From positions 8,720 to 33,719 of the forward strand of contig JAHBMJ010004338.1 of NCBI GenBank assembly GCA_018398765.1: a DNA stretch of 25,000 nucleotides, written 5' to 3'. The translations under genes were made by a program, and so were the position numbers. The notes under the pieces are model-generated. The model ran no database searches and was not told the DNA's origin. It was given only the letters and a program-made list of their open reading frames with translations. Below, one piece after another: positions 1 to 12,577 of this stretch. Positions within the stretch are counted from its first letter, which is position 1, and each line of letters starts with the position of its first letter. The DNA is from Chromera velia (Eukaryota > Sar > Chromeraceae).

Positions 1-18
1 GGGGGGGGGGGGGGGGGG
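1..18. repeat. Poly-G run at window start
   Basis: Eighteen consecutive G form the left edge of the window. The true length is uncertain because the run may continue to the left. A second run of 13 G lies at 153-165. Confidence 0.9.
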
Positions 19-289
19 TCTTTGCGTGCCAGTTAAGCAAAAATAACTGTTCTTCTCCAGTTTCAAAACATATTTTGAAGTTAAAAAAACTGTGTTTTTA
101 AATTTTTTTGAGGGGGTACGTGCCGGTGTGGTGCAAGGTAGTGTAAGGTATAGGGGGGGGGGGGGCATATCACTGACACTCAAATAAATTTTTACATCTA
201 GACGTCGGCTAAAAAAAAAAAAAAGATCCCCCAATTAAAACTCTTTACTTTTTTTTTTCTTTCAAAAAAATTTTTTTTTTCCAGTCAAA

Positions 290-368
290 CAACTGTTGTT
301 CAAGTGTTGCACAGATGTTGTTCATGTGTTGTACAACTGTTGTTATATAAATCAGGTGTTGTTCAAGG
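290..368. repeat. 22-bp minisatellite, about 3.5 imperfect copies
   Basis: Units start near 290, 312, 334 and 356, with the last one partial. Each contains a core like TGTTGTTCAAGTGTTG with substitutions, and the third unit diverges in its second half. The spacing of the TGTTGTT core is a steady 22 bp. It is noncoding and sits inside the AT-rich block. Confidence 0.6.
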
Positions 369-540
369 TAAAAAAGTAACACTGTAACAAAAAAAGAGAG
401 AAAAAAAAAAAAACTTCTCAAATCATTTTTTTTTTCCTTCAGCCGAGGCCTTGTTTTACATCGCCCCTCATATAATCTTAATATTTAACCTAAGATGTGT
501 GTAAAATATAGTAGAAAGTGTAAGGGAATCTTCAACAGCA

Positions 541-3500
541 TCTAGAACAGCATGATTAAAACAATCAAATTTGAATGCATGCGTTGCACGCTTACACGCA
601 CGACACCTGCAAGAGTTGCACGTAAGCTAGGCACATGCACACCGCGATCAAAAGCCAGTGCGTGGATCGTGTGAGTCGATCTATCTCGATAGGTGCACGC
701 GTGCATGCACCAAGAAACGAATTCATTCAACCTTTTTCCAGTCCATAGTTTATGCATGCAGAAAGGGGAAAAAACAGTCCTTTCCGGCCGTCACACGCAG
801 TGAATACGTAATGTGCTGCTGGCTGGCTCGCCAGTACACAATTCGATTTAATTACGGTTGCCAAGCTCGCGATCGATTTGTTTCACAGTACGAACGGAGG
901 CTTGCAAGCAAGAGAAAACACACACGCAGATGCTCTCAAGCGTGGCATTGTATGCATGCACACACACACGAATGCGTGAGGGCACAAACAAAACAAAACA
1001 AAACATAACGCGTCGAGCGATCGATCTCTCGGTCGAACAGAACGACAGTGAGTCAGTCAATCAATCCCACTGGGACTTTTGGTCGGTCTTCAAATCATCT
1101 TTTCATTGTTTGGGGTGCCTACCAGTGTCGCATTTCGAATTCCTTTGGCGCATGTGGGGAACATAACATGCTTTCTCAAATTCCATGCAGGGAGGGAGGG
1201 AGGGGGTCTGGGTGAAAACACAGGGGAGTGATCACTCAAGAGATGACCTTGTGAGTTTGCACATTCAGGTTGGGTGTTCGAAATTTTTGTCTCTAACCGA
1301 CGAACCTGCATGTCGAATAAATTCATTCACGCACTTTGACACACCCACACACACGTCCATGCATGCAAGCACGTTCCTCGCCCCATCCTCCTACGCATGT
1401 CAGAGGAGACGTGCGACACGGAAAGTTAATTCGTCGTCTGTTTTCACGGAAGCACATGATGCCGTCACAGAAAGAGAAACAAGGTGACTTAACCGACAGA
1501 AGAAGAAATGTTGCTCTATGTCCATGCCCGCCCTAGCTCGGACGGATGAGATGCATGGAAGGAAGTGTGTTGTGAGTGTCACCTATCGAGACAAGCTGAA
1601 ACCTTTTAGTTTCACTTCATATGCTTGCATGTATGTAATAAATACTTTGTCACAGTGCTGCCTCAACTCTTGCTCCCATTTTGTTCTCTTCCTGCTCCAT
1701 TTGATCCGTCGACCAATGATTCGACCCTTTGGCATCCACAGACGGACAGGCAAGTACGAATGAGTGCAGGCAGACAGATGCAAAAAGACGTTTACGAGGC
1801 AGTCAGAATGGGAGAAGAAGTTTCAGAACTTGTTCGTTCACTTCATCGGACCCCGGTGAATGGAGAGGAAGAAGAGAGGCTCCAGCAGGGTGGGGGGGGG
1901 AGGGAGACAGCGAGAGAGGCTCTTTTGTTTTCTTGAGGCATAATCGGCTCCCTGTCTCCCCTAAATGATTTCTGCACGGATAGATCTGTTGATCTCTCTT
2001 TTTCCGTCTCTTTGTCTCAATGCGTGTGGTCTTGCTCTTTCGATGTGTCTTTTTTCTGCGTACCGCGCTTCGAACGATTGAAAGGAAAATCTCCCCCCTC
2101 CTCTCTTCGTGCCTCACTTTATTTTGTCTGCACACAAAACTGCCACCACTATACAACAAACACGTGCATGAATACACAAACACACACACACACACGGACG
2201 CACGCAGGATTCCATCCATCATCCATATTCTAGCTCCACCTTGACGACCCCCCAAACTTTCCTTTCCTCCTTTCCTTCTTTCTTTACAAAACGAACCCTC
2301 CCACGCAATTTGCAGTCCAGAAATCCTCCTCGTGTCGATCCATGCAGTGGAGCAACTGACGCACGCACGCAGGCATGGGCAGCCAGCCCGCCCATCCAGT
2401 GAGAGGGAGAAGGGAGGCAAAAAAAGAGAAGACAGAGAGCGCACGAGTGGGTGTGAGTAGAAAGAAAGAAGAGGGGGGAAGACTCGATTCCGACGAAAGA
2501 AGAAAAAAAGGGGGGCCGTCATTGACGCACGCACACGCTTGCAGTCCAAAAACCTGCATGCATGCATACACGAGCCCATGAAAGCCTCTCTTTTATTTCT
2601 CTCTGCTTCGGCCTTTTTTTTAAGACAGACGGAAGGCAAGTGGAAAAGAGAAGAGAGCAACAAAAGGAGCGAAGGACCAGTGGCAGTAGCGAAAAACGCA
2701 AGACGAAATCATCGCAGCTTCAACTCTGGAAGACGAAAATGTGTGGATGTGTGTGGTGCAAATAACAGCAGAAACTATTCACGCAACGTAGGAACGAAGG
2801 AGGATAGCGCGGAGTGAGCTAGGTCTCAGGGACGCCTCTCGCAAGAAATGCGAGCAGACACCCGTCCTGCCTGTCACTCCCCTGCTGCATGTGCGGGTTT
2901 CTCTGTACGTGCACTTTTCTTTCGAACGGCGATGGAGAAGAACACCCATCGAGAAGGGCCCCCTTTTTGAATAGCGTGCGATTGGGACTGCGCATCCCTT
3001 CGGTCTGCCCTTTTCTCCGTTGTTCCTCTTCTTTTTGTTTTGTCCTTCGCACCCTTTCGGTCGGTCACATGGTCCAGTGTTGCTTTCCTCATGCAAACTA
3101 CGACAAAAAAAAGGGAAGGGCGAGCTGACAAGACGCCAACGAAGACTCGTAAAAAAAAAAGAAGAGAAAAGGTGGTGATGTCAACAAAAGAAAAATTCGC
3201 ACGAGGGCCGGGTGATTCGGAACAGGTCAACAAAAAAAAAGCACCGACAACATTCGGAACAAACACAAAGATGAGGCAAAACTCCCTCACTTTTAGTTGT
3301 AACTCGTGCGCCAAGTCGTGTGTGAGTGTGTGTGGGTGTGCGGGTAGGTGATTCTAAAAGACAGCAGAAGAGAAACCAGACAAGCGAGGCAAACCAACGG
3401 CAAGCCAAATCAGTCAGGTTTGCACAGAGAGAGGGAGAGAGAAAGAGAGCCGTCTGATCTGATCAATCGAGACGGGAAGAGAAGACAACAGAAAGAGAAG

Positions 3501-3809
3501 AGAGGGAGAAGAAGATGACGGGGGCATGCACGCCATACCCTCATTTCATTTTATGGTTTCTTGTTGGTTGTGGCAAAGTGAAGGCGAGTGAACCATCATA
3601 GAGTTTACAGTAAACAGAACTAGCCGTGACCTTCACCCCCTTCTGGGCGGGCAGGGCAAAAGTGGGTGATCACACACGCACTCACAGAAAAGACGCAGAC
3701 ATGTAAGCACAAAAAATCGTCATTCCTTCACTACGCAAACGTACAAGCGAGCGTGCACATGAAACGAAGCCCTCATCACATGCTGTACTCACGCACGCAC
3801 GCACGCACA

Positions 3810-3847
<38 letters not shown>

Positions 3848-4802
3848 AACCCGGGCTTGACTTGGCCGACTGAGCGTCTTCTCTCTCTCTCTCTCTGGTT
3901 AGATCCGTGCTCACCGTTTCCTTCTCTCTCACGCTGTCTGTCTATCTGTCAACCCTCGTTGTCCTTTGGCTGTTCTGGCGATGGTGCTTTCTTTCTTTCT
4001 TTCTCGTCTCGCCCATGCCCTCTACTTGAGAGACTGGGGAGAGCGGCACCTCTCGCTCTCTCTTATTCCTTTGATCAACAAAAACGCCTTCATTTCGTAT
4101 ATACACACACCTTCCTACACATCGTCTCGAACACAGGTGGTTGACTTGACTTCTCTGGTGTGGGTGGAGCAGAAAAACTTTTTCTAATTCCATTCATGAT
4201 GGAGACGCACGATCTGTCCGCACGTCCCTTTCTTCTATACATTTTTCTTTCAACCATACTGGAACGCATTCATTCATTCACTCACTCATCTGTTTCCAAC
4301 AACGAGATAAGAAAACAATTGGCGTGCAGGCAGGCACGCGACTTGCATACATTCAGTGTACCCATTTGCTTTCAAACAAACGAAGACACAAACCAACTGA
4401 ACATGAAAAGTTGCGTTGCGTGGATGAGGCGATGGACCCTTCTAGACGCACGCGGATTGATTACTCTCAACGTGGTTCTCTTCTATTCTTCTTTTTCTCC
4501 TTCAGGAACCTGTCTTTGATTGAAGAAAACAAAGATTGATGTTCAGTAGGCGTCTTTACAAGGGGGAAAGAAAACCTTCTGGCCGTGCGCTAATGTCGAT
4601 CTCCCTTTGCCCCCGGTGTCGTTTCTCTTCTCCTTTCTTCTCGTATCTGTGTGCAAAATTCTTTCTGCACAGCCTCAAGCAACGAGGAAAGAATCAGTCA
4701 TACACGCACAAAGTCAGCAGACCCTCTTCCTGATCCAACACAGTCAATATAAAGACTCACACACACAGCTGCCTCAACTCAACTTCGTTCGGAAGGCACA
4801 TC
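541..4802. other. Gene-poor microsatellite-rich DNA
   Basis: No gene can be supported. The sequence alternates between purine-rich and pyrimidine-rich low-complexity blocks with short CA, CACG, GAGG and GAAA repeats, for example a CA run at about 2176-2195. GCATGC sites occur at 577, 703, 754, 954, 1361, 2556, 2560 and 3524. The longest open frame, on the minus strand at 1803-2663, reads as lysine/arginine and leucine/serine runs with no domain and no codon coherence. I treat it as chance. Confidence 0.55.
3791..3848. repeat. Compound microsatellite (CACG)n-(AC)n-(AG)n
   Basis: A short ACGC tetranucleotide run passes directly into an AC dinucleotide run and then an AG run up to about 3848. 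The nested change of unit suggests growth by slippage and point mutation from one seed. Confidence 0.9.
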
Positions 4803-4866
4803 AAAGAAAGAAAGAAAGAAAGAAAGAAAAGAAAGAAAGAAAGAAAGAAAGAAAAGAAAGAAAGAA

Positions 4867-4898
<32 letters not shown>

Positions 4899-4920
4899 AG
4901 GAAAGAAAGAAACAAAGAAA
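4803..4920 (+). repeat. (GAAA)n homopurine tract, 118 bp
   Basis: Tandem GAAA units with a few GAAAA and GAAG variants run from 4803 to 4920, and GGGAGGGAGGG follows at once. The first 110 bases are purines only; the first interruption is a C at 4913. The tract creates a spurious lysine/glutamate-rich open frame on the plus strand and a Phe/Leu/Ser-rich one on the minus strand, neither of which I take as a gene. Confidence 0.95.
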
Positions 4921-5482
4921 GGGAGGGAGGGACTGTTTGCCAAGTCAACCGAGGCAGACAAGTCTCTCCGGGTCCCCCGTCTCTCTTCAACCCAACTCCT
5001 CCCCCACACCTAGTCAGTCTATCATCAATCAAATAAGGCAAGATAGAGATCGAGAGTCTCGTATGACAATCCTCCCTCCCCCTTGGCCTAGACCCTTAGC
5101 GAGCCGTGCTGCTGCCTTCATCATTGCCTACATTCTATTGCCAACCGGTCACAGTGACGGCAACAAAACAGGCAAGGAGGGGGAGAGAAAAAGAAAAAAA
5201 GGCAGCAACACATCCACACGAGAAGACAGACAGGCAAGCGAGCAAGAAGCCCTTTCACCGGCGGTCAAAGCAACGCAATGGTTTGAATGCCCAGTGCACA
5301 CCTTTCTGTTCCTTCCCGCCCTCCTTCTCCTTTTGCTTTTCTATCCCATTTGCGCGAAAGAATAAAAAAGGGACGTCCGAACAAGGGCATGAGAGCTCGC
5401 GCACCTACACAAGAAACAGAGCTACAGAGAAGGAGGTGGGGACAGGGCTTCTTCTTTAAATGAAGCAATCGAAATAAATTCG

Positions 5483-5612
5483 ATCGGTTCGCTCCTTCCT
5501 TCATAAGGTCGACGGAACCTTTCATCTCATCAACCCGAGAGTAGACAATCGGTTCGCTCCTTCCTTCATAAGGTCGACGGAACCTTTCATCTCATCAACC
5601 CGAGAGTAGACA
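5483..5612. repeat. Perfect 65-bp tandem duplication (two copies)
   Basis: Copies at 5483-5547 and 5548-5612 are identical at all 65 positions by reading. The unit is not low-complexity, unlike most repeats in this region. Perfect identity implies a recent duplication or an assembly artefact. No open frame spans it in a meaningful way. Confidence 0.9.
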
Positions 5613-8600
5613 GACTCACGGTATGTCATGTCACTCACTTATGTCATTGTCTTCTTCCAGAAGCGGCTTGCCTCTCGATCATTCCGTTTTTCTTCTTTCC
5701 TTGTGCCCAGGGAACAGAATTTCAGAAATTCAATGAGGGAAAAAAGGGTACTTCCTGGATGACGCACACACGCAGGCAGAAAGAACCACACACATGCTGA
5801 CCGAGACACCAAGAGGTGTCGACAGGGAAGGCAAACAAGAAGCACGAATGAACACTTCGTGTGGAGCTCAAACAAAGCACTGCAGGCAGCCACCGAGGCG
5901 CCTAGCCGTCGCATTGTCCGCTGCCGTCCTCCCCCCTTTTCTCTCTTCCTGCATCTTCATAGACCAACAAAAGACACACCGACAGACAGAGATCGTGTGT
6001 GTGTGTCGTGCGGTCAGAGGACAAAAACGAGGGTCACCAAAAAACAGCCACCATGAATGAATGAATGAATGAATGAATGAAAGAGCAAACGAACGATCAA
6101 TCGATGGATGTGACAATCAATCAATCCATCCATCAGGCAGGAAGGCAGGCGTTGAGAGGGGAAACATCTTCGAAGAAAAAATTCAGATGTCGGGAGGGAG
6201 AGACGGAACAAACAAAGAAAGAAAGGAAGAAGGGAAAAAACCGAGAGCCGACATGGCCAGGAATCATCACTGCAGACAGCAACCTTGCAACAGCATTCAC
6301 GGGTGAAAAATACGTTTCTTCAACGCCCTCACGGATTACAAGAAGGCAGTGCATGACCATGAACCTTTACCTTCAAATAGAGACAAAAGGATCAAATTGA
6401 AGAAAAAAGGAATCACCATGTATCTTTTCTTCGCGAGGAAAGAAGGAAAAAATCCGATCAAGATCGGGAGAAAATAGGTAAAGAAACAACTACCAGAGCT
6501 TTCTCTCCTCTCCTCTTATACGCATCTTGGCTTACAGAAGGGGGAAGGACGCAACGACAGAGAAGCGAAGAGGCAAACCATGCAACACACACACACACAG
6601 GCAGGCAGATGCCAAGCCAATCTAGCATGAAATTAATGCACCCATGCATGCACTTGATTTTGTTTTCTTCCGGACTGAAAGAGACAACGGACAGGAAGCG
6701 CTTGCTGCATGCCTTCGTGAGTCTAGTCCGTCCGTCAGTCAATCAGTCGGTCAGTTGGCGGTTGTAAAAGAAAAGAAAGTCGCGCTCGCCCCTGGCTCTT
6801 TCTCTTTCTCACTCCCCTTCGTTCTTTTTGTCTCCGTTGGCGTCCTCATCCTCATCTCTCGTTTGCCCGCCTTCAGTTAATATGTATCGAACATAACGAA
6901 CAAAAGAACAAAGCCATTCACTCAACTTGCATGGGGACTTTCCTCAACCCTTCATTCTTTCTTTCTTTCCGCTTCGGTTGTTCGTTCGTCTCCTTCCCTC
7001 CCTCTCCATCCCCGGTGAGAGAAGTTGACGACGAAGCATCCACACACACGCACACACACAGACACAGACATACAAGCACTGAGGCTGATCTACCTACTCA
7101 CACAAATGTAAGGAGGGAGGGTTTCAGACAGAATCAGAGCAAGAGGGGAAAAGACTAAGACAGAAAAAAATAAAAAGATACCGATGATAACATGGAGAGG
7201 ACCCTACTGGAGGGAGCAGAACCTGTCGCGTCATTTTTTTCCGTCCGTCCGTTCTTTTGGTTTCATTCAGGTCACCCGTGAGGAGAGTGATTCCTTTGTC
7301 ATGTCGGCACCGTTGACTGCGGACGGTGTTTTTCCAACTGCCTGAAATTTCGCCCTGCTCTTCGTGAGGAAAGGCGCAACTTAAAAGGTAACAACCGGAG
7401 ACGGCGAGACTTTAAAGCCTTCACACTGAACAGGCCCGAAGGAAACAAGCGAGGAGTCGCACCCCTCGATGAACACCCATAAAACAGACAGACAGACAGT
7501 CAGTCAGACGGGAAAACAAGAAAGAAAGAAGGCTTCCTCCATGATTGGCCAAATGGTGTCAAAGAAGTAACGAGCGAGTAAAAGAATAAATGAATGGATG
7601 AATGAGTGAGAAAGGACTAGCGAAAACGACGACAGTCATCCAGTCGTCTCTTCTCTGAGGGTCCCCTTCCTTTCTTGCTTCACTTCTTCTCTTCTCCCTT
7701 CTCTTTCTCCCTCTCTCGATCGATCGTGCCGTCTCCTGCCGCGTGTTTCCCTCTCCCTCTTTCTTTTGTCTGCCTGCTCTTCCTTCGCCTTCTGCAGGGA
7801 ACGCACGTGCGAACCATGACAGTCAGGCAGAAAGGAAGACAGCCCAACAGCAGGTCTGTCCCTCCTTCCAAGGGGGGTGGATTCGTGACACAGAGATCCT
7901 TCCATCCCCGCAGGAAAGGAAACGAAAGGAAAGAGAGGCGAACCGGCAGGAACTGATGACGACAAAAAGGAAGGAATGGGCGGAGAGCAAGGAGGAAACA
8001 GAAAAACAAAACACTGGTGGGCATTTTTGCACGGATTGCGTCGGCGAGGAAAGAATACAGATAAACAAGCAAGAGGTCCACGGACAGACAGACAACATAT
8101 GCACGCATCCCCATTTTGGGTAGAAGAAGGAGAAAAAGAGGAAGAAAAAAGCGGCACATGCAAGGAACCAACGAATCAGCAGTCGCATACCAAACCGACG
8201 CAGAGCACGAATGAGTACGCACTTTATGTCTGCTTATTTTACTTGGAAGATGGTATGGCTGGTCTGTCATCTTGAGCTCAAATTCGCTCTGTCTGTCTTC
8301 TTTTCTCTCGTCCCTCGTTCTTCGTCCTTCCACTTTTCTTTTCGACCAACGGGAGCTTCTCTTTCTCTCTCTGTCTCTTTGTCTCTGTTTTGTGCGTTAT
8401 TTTCGTCCCATCCGTACGATTGCTCAGTTTCTCTCACTCATTCTTCTCTCTGGTTCCTTTCTTTCGTTCGAATGTGTACGACTGTTGGACTTCCTCTCTC
8501 TCTTTGGTTCGTTTCACTAAGATGCTGAGACGACGAGAGGGAAGGAGAGAGGGATCTGCAGGAAGGAAGGAAGGCAAGCTCTATGCTCATGCGGAGGTTC

Positions 8601-10130
8601 CGTCACAGGGGGCATGCAGGTGGAGAGGCACTCAGGCAGGCAGGCAGAAGCATGGAAAGAAGAGGACAAGCGCATCCACACAATCAAGAATAGCGACTAC
8701 AACATTCCATACAATGAGGTCAAAACAGGCCAGTTCAGTTCTCTTTCAGTTGAATGAAATGAGGAGATGAACTGCCTGAATGACCCTGAGGGCTTTGAGT
8801 CAAGAATGAGGGAGAGAGAGAGGAGACAAAGAGAAAGAAGATGAAGCAGCGTAGGGAGCAAGAAACAAAGAGAAAGAGAGACGGGGGGAGAGAGTACGAA
8901 AACGAATTGAAGAAAGGTCTACGCTCTCAAGAACACACTGACGCGAATATGATTCATTGTTTGTGCCGTTCTTTCGATCTTCCTCGCTGTCTGTCTTTCT
9001 CCAAGTCTTGGTGAACACTTGATGCATGCACAAGTTGTTCTCTCCTTGTTTCCTTCACCCTGCTCTTTTCCGCTTAATTCCTTCCACTGCTTCTGTTCTC
9101 TTCCCACTTCTACGGCAGATCATCATGACAAACCAGCAGCTTTTCTTTCTTCTTTGCAGCCTCCACAGGAATGGAGACCAGGGAAGAAACTCGCTCCCAA
9201 CTTTCATGTGTCTATTGACTAACTGACTTACTGCTTGCGTGCGTCGATGATTAAGGGAAGGAACGAATCGACGTGCACGATTGCACGAAGCTGCTGGACA
9301 GACAGAGAGCATTCTCGACTCCATCAATGAAAGACGGGCGGAGCAATGTACGAGCAAAGGTGTACGCACACAAACTCACTTACTCATTGACTTTTACAGG
9401 TCAGAAGATGTTGCTAAAGAGAGAAGAAATACTTTCGATGTCCCCAAGCTCTCTCCATCTCTCTCTGTCAAAAAGCAGAAGACAAAGGAGTCTCCCGAGC
9501 TCTCCCCGCTGCCTGCATGCACCACGACGAACGCAGATGGTCTTAAAAAAAAAAACCGCCCGCCCGCTCTTCCTTGCTTTTTTCCCCCCTCGATTGAATG
9601 ACCGACAGTGGTCCGTCCGTCCATTTATCCGTGCCTCCCTTCCTTTCTTCAAGTCCAAGCCACCCTTCTCTACTCCTCTGTTTTGTTTCGTTCTCTGTCT
9701 GACCATCCGAAAGATTCTCCTCCTTCCTTCTCCGGCACAAACACCAGACAAACGACACACCGAAAAAACGCAAACACAAAAAGAGAAATCCAAACTCTGC
9801 ATGTTTCCCCACCCATCCCTCTTCCAGGTTTCTGGCCAAGCCTTCGTCTTTCTGCCTGTGTGTCAGCCAGTCTCGTCTTTCTTCTCAAACCTTCTCCATA
9901 CCTTCCTTCCTCGATCGATCATTATGTTCTCCCTAGCGCAGAGGCGCCCCAGTGGCCCTGCCATTTCGGCTCGAACGAAGAGTCAAACAAGAACATTGAA
10001 ATATCGAGGCATGCAACGCAAGCGGGAGGCGAGGTGACTGAGACTATCGACACACAAGACACAAACGCAAGTGGGGAAGAAAAGTGCTCGTCCCTTTTCG
10101 TCCCACTCTTTTCTTTCTGCACGCCCGACA
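5613..10130. other. Gene-poor microsatellite-rich DNA
   Basis: I see no supportable gene. The region holds many short tetranucleotide runs: ATGA at 6053-6081, GTCA-type runs near 6730 and 7500, AAGG-type runs near 8560, and long CT-rich blocks around 7660-7790 and 8280-8520. Open frames up to 217 codons on the minus strand (7680-8333) and 254 codons on the plus strand (9273-10037) consist of Ser/Phe/Leu or Lys/Arg/Glu runs typical of translated polypyrimidine and polypurine DNA. Confidence 0.55.
6053..6081. repeat. (ATGA)n microsatellite
   Basis: About seven perfect tandem copies of a four-base unit. A similar AATG run lies at 13251-13280. Confidence 0.9.
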
Positions 10131-10172
10131 GGCAGGCAGGCAGGGAGGTCATGTAGGCAGGCAGGCAGGCAG
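10131..10172. repeat. Two blocks of (AGGC)n repeats
   Basis: AGGC-type repeats occupy about 10131-10145 and 10155-10172. Each is followed by GGGAG, so the pair looks like a small duplicated module. Confidence 0.8.
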
Positions 10173-10347
10173 GGAGACCATACATTCTGAGGCCCTGTCT
10201 CTCTCTCTCTCTTTCCCGTTCTGTCGGTGTCTCTCTCCCCCCCGTCTCCCGATAGAGCAAAAAAGATGGAGGGAGGGGGGAAACGTGAATACTTAATTCA
10301 TTCACCTTCTGTTGACCTCGATCATTTGAACCGTGGATGATGATAAG

Positions 10348-10372
10348 TTTCTTTCTTTCTTTCTTTCTTTCC
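10348..10372. repeat. (TTTC)n microsatellite
   Basis: About six tandem copies of TTTC, the complementary orientation of the GAAA tract at 4803-4920. Confidence 0.9.
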
Positions 10373-11238
10373 TTGGTCGACAACAGCAGGCTATTTCTCT
10401 CTCTCTTGTCTGCCTGTTATTTTGATTTAGTGTGCGCATTTGATTGAGTGAATACGACGAAGAGAGAGCAGTTCGCCAGATGCTCTCCTTCTCTCTTCCT
10501 TGCAAGCACAGATTGATGATTGATGGACGACACAGAGAGAATCAAATCGAACTGACTAACAGAAACAACGCAAGAAAGAATGATTGCAACAAAACGGTAG
10601 GGCGTCAGCCAGTCAGCCAGTCACGCAACCACTCACTGACTCACAAAGAACATGAGACGCCGGCCAGGCAGGAGAAGCGGGGGGGGGGAGGCAGGAAGGG
10701 GAAGGAAGAGAAGCAGGCAGACAGAGAAATGAGAAAAGACAGTCAGTCAGTTAGTCAGAAAGAAGGAATGGAGACTCAGTCAGCAACAATTAGATGGACT
10801 CGCAGACATAGAGAAATATGTAAACAACCACATTTTGATTCACATTTGAAAACACGAAGGAGCACGTGCACAGTGCAGGCATAAGAAAGTACGTACAAGT
10901 ACACGCACGAAGGAAGGAAGAGGCAGTCTTCCTCTCTCCTTTCTTGTTTGTTGGATTCTGCCAGATTCGGGGTGTCCATTGAAAAAAGGGGTGTGTGGAG
11001 ATGAGGCAATGAATAAGAGGAGGGAGGGAGGAGGGAAAGGCCCGCTTCACGGAACGACCTGCTTTACGCCGACTCCGACGCCTGCCTTCCTTTCTTCCTT
11101 CTCAATTCCCATCCAACCGCTCCCACTCTCTTTCTCTCTCTCTCTCTCTTCTCCCTGATCAACCTTCAAATAAGACGATTCCGTCTTTCGTCATGGTCTC
11201 TGCTATATCACGTTCCTTCCAGTCAATTATTATTACTG

Positions 11239-11240
<2 letters not shown>

Positions 11241-11272
<32 letters not shown>
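11241..11272. repeat. (AC)16 dinucleotide repeat
   Basis: Sixteen uninterrupted AC units. This is the longest pure dinucleotide run in the window and, as alternating purine-pyrimidine, a possible Z-DNA former. Confidence 0.95.
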
Positions 11273-11275
<3 letters not shown>

Positions 11276-11604
11276 AGAGCAATCCACGTCTTCCTTCCGC
11301 ATCTCTGCGCAGAAGCAGACGGGAAAACCTCTCGGTCGGTCGGTCAGGCACTCACTCACTCAACCACTCACACACACGCGAATGAAAGAAACGAAACAAA
11401 GGAGAAACACCAAGCTGACCCCAAGCCCTTTCCCGACAACCTGTCCAACGTCTTCCCTGTTTGCTTCCACTGTGATGATCTCACCTACCGATACACCACA
11501 GCCAGACGAAACAAGCAAGGCAGCAATATGCACACGCACACAGACCAACCGACACACGAACATTCGCAGTGACACACACATACACCTTTCGTAAGCAGGC
11601 AGAG

Positions 11605-11637
11605 ATGCATGCATGCATGCATGCCGGCAGGCAGGCA
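11605..11637. repeat. (ATGC)5 passing into (GGCA)n
   Basis: Five perfect ATGC units (11605-11624) are self-complementary and include four overlapping GCATGC sites. They pass directly into GGCAGGCAGGCA. The self-complementary part could form a cruciform. Confidence 0.9.
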
Positions 11638-12557
11638 CGAGACGTCGGTCGGTCTAAGAACAAATGGGCGGACTGACTCGACTGATGTCTTCTTTCCCTT
11701 CCTTTCCTTTCCTCTTGGCTGCAAGCAAGCATGGGCAATCTCCCTCCCACCCTCCCGCCGCATACGCCGCTGTCCAGACAATCAATTGATCTATCTACCA
11801 CTGTGGCCTAGTAATTCAATGGACCTTTGTCTCTCTTGTTTGGTCTCTCTCCCCTCTTTCTTCTTCAAGAACCCCCTAAGTGCTTTTTCTTTCTCTTCTC
11901 ATGTTGGTCTTCGTCCTGCCCTCCCTCTCTCTCCCCTGGACGCTTGCTAACTTGCTGACTCAAATTCCTTCCTGGTTCCTCACACACACCCCTTGAGAAG
12001 CCGATCTTTACGTGCAATCATCTCACTTACTTACTTTTTCCTTTGGTCCTTCCTTCTATCCTTCAGAACCTTGCAAGATCGAACCAACCAACCAACCAAC
12101 AACTGAGACAAATAATGAGGGGCATCGGTCAGCGTGTCTGCATCCGCATCGGCAGACAGACGCATGCACGGACAGAACAAAGAGGGAACGTGGAAAGGAT
12201 GGTGGGCGGAAGGGACGGAAGGAGTCTAGTGATCAGTCAAAGACGGAGGGAAGGAAAAATGGATGGATGCATTCAGCGATCGATCGATCGATCCATCGTC
12301 CTCTGCACCCAGAAAAGACGCGACAGGACGTGATGTGATGTTTGGGTGTGTGGTCTTTCCCTTCCTCTGCCTTTGTTCTGTCCGTGCGCTCAGGTAGTGC
12401 GCTCAATTGGTCGGCCAACAAGCGGACGCCGAGGAAGACGCCGCCCTCCCCGACCAAAAGAGAGAGTTAGAAAAAGGAAGAAAGAAACTAAGACGAAAAG
12501 AAAAGAAAAGAAAAAAACGGAAGAATGAAACTGATCGAGCGGATGAACGAACGAGGC

Positions 12558-12577
12558 GGATGGATGGATGGATGGAT
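12558..12577. repeat. (GGAT)n microsatellite
   Basis: Five tandem copies of a four-base unit, followed by ATCGATGCATGATTC. Confidence 0.85.

Larger units (their letters stand above)
1..540. other. AT-rich block with homopolymer runs, no gene seen
   Basis: This stretch is visibly richer in A and T than the rest of the window and contains runs of poly-G (1-18 and 153-165), poly-A and poly-T. No open frame of useful length and no recognisable protein or RNA gene is present. It differs from the CA/GA/GCAG-type low-complexity DNA that follows, so it may be a separate repeat or the edge of another element. The poly-G at the very start could mark a contig end or a poorly sequenced homopolymer. Confidence 0.5.

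Noticed and set aside
1803-2663. 286-codon open frame on the minus strand, the longest in the left 15 kb
   Set aside because: It reads as alternating Lys/Arg-rich and Ser/Leu/Phe-rich stretches with no domain, matching translation of low-complexity purine/pyrimidine blocks.
2870-3314. Possible short secreted or membrane protein from hydrophobic minus-strand frame
   Set aside because: The hydrophobic run comes from TTT/CTT-rich low-complexity DNA, with no coherent signal peptide followed by a domain.
4607-5365. 252-codon open frame on the plus strand
   Set aside because: About 40 codons come from the GAAA microsatellite, which cannot encode a stop in any frame on this strand. The flanks show no recognisable protein.
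7680-8333. 217-codon open frame on the minus strand
   Set aside because: Composition is Phe/Leu/Ser then Lys/Arg/Glu, as expected from CT- and GA-rich DNA. An overlapping frame of similar length (7636-8163) has equal claim, which argues for chance.
9273-10037. 254-codon open frame on the plus strand
   Set aside because: No domain or family resemblance; overlapping open frames on both strands are of comparable quality.
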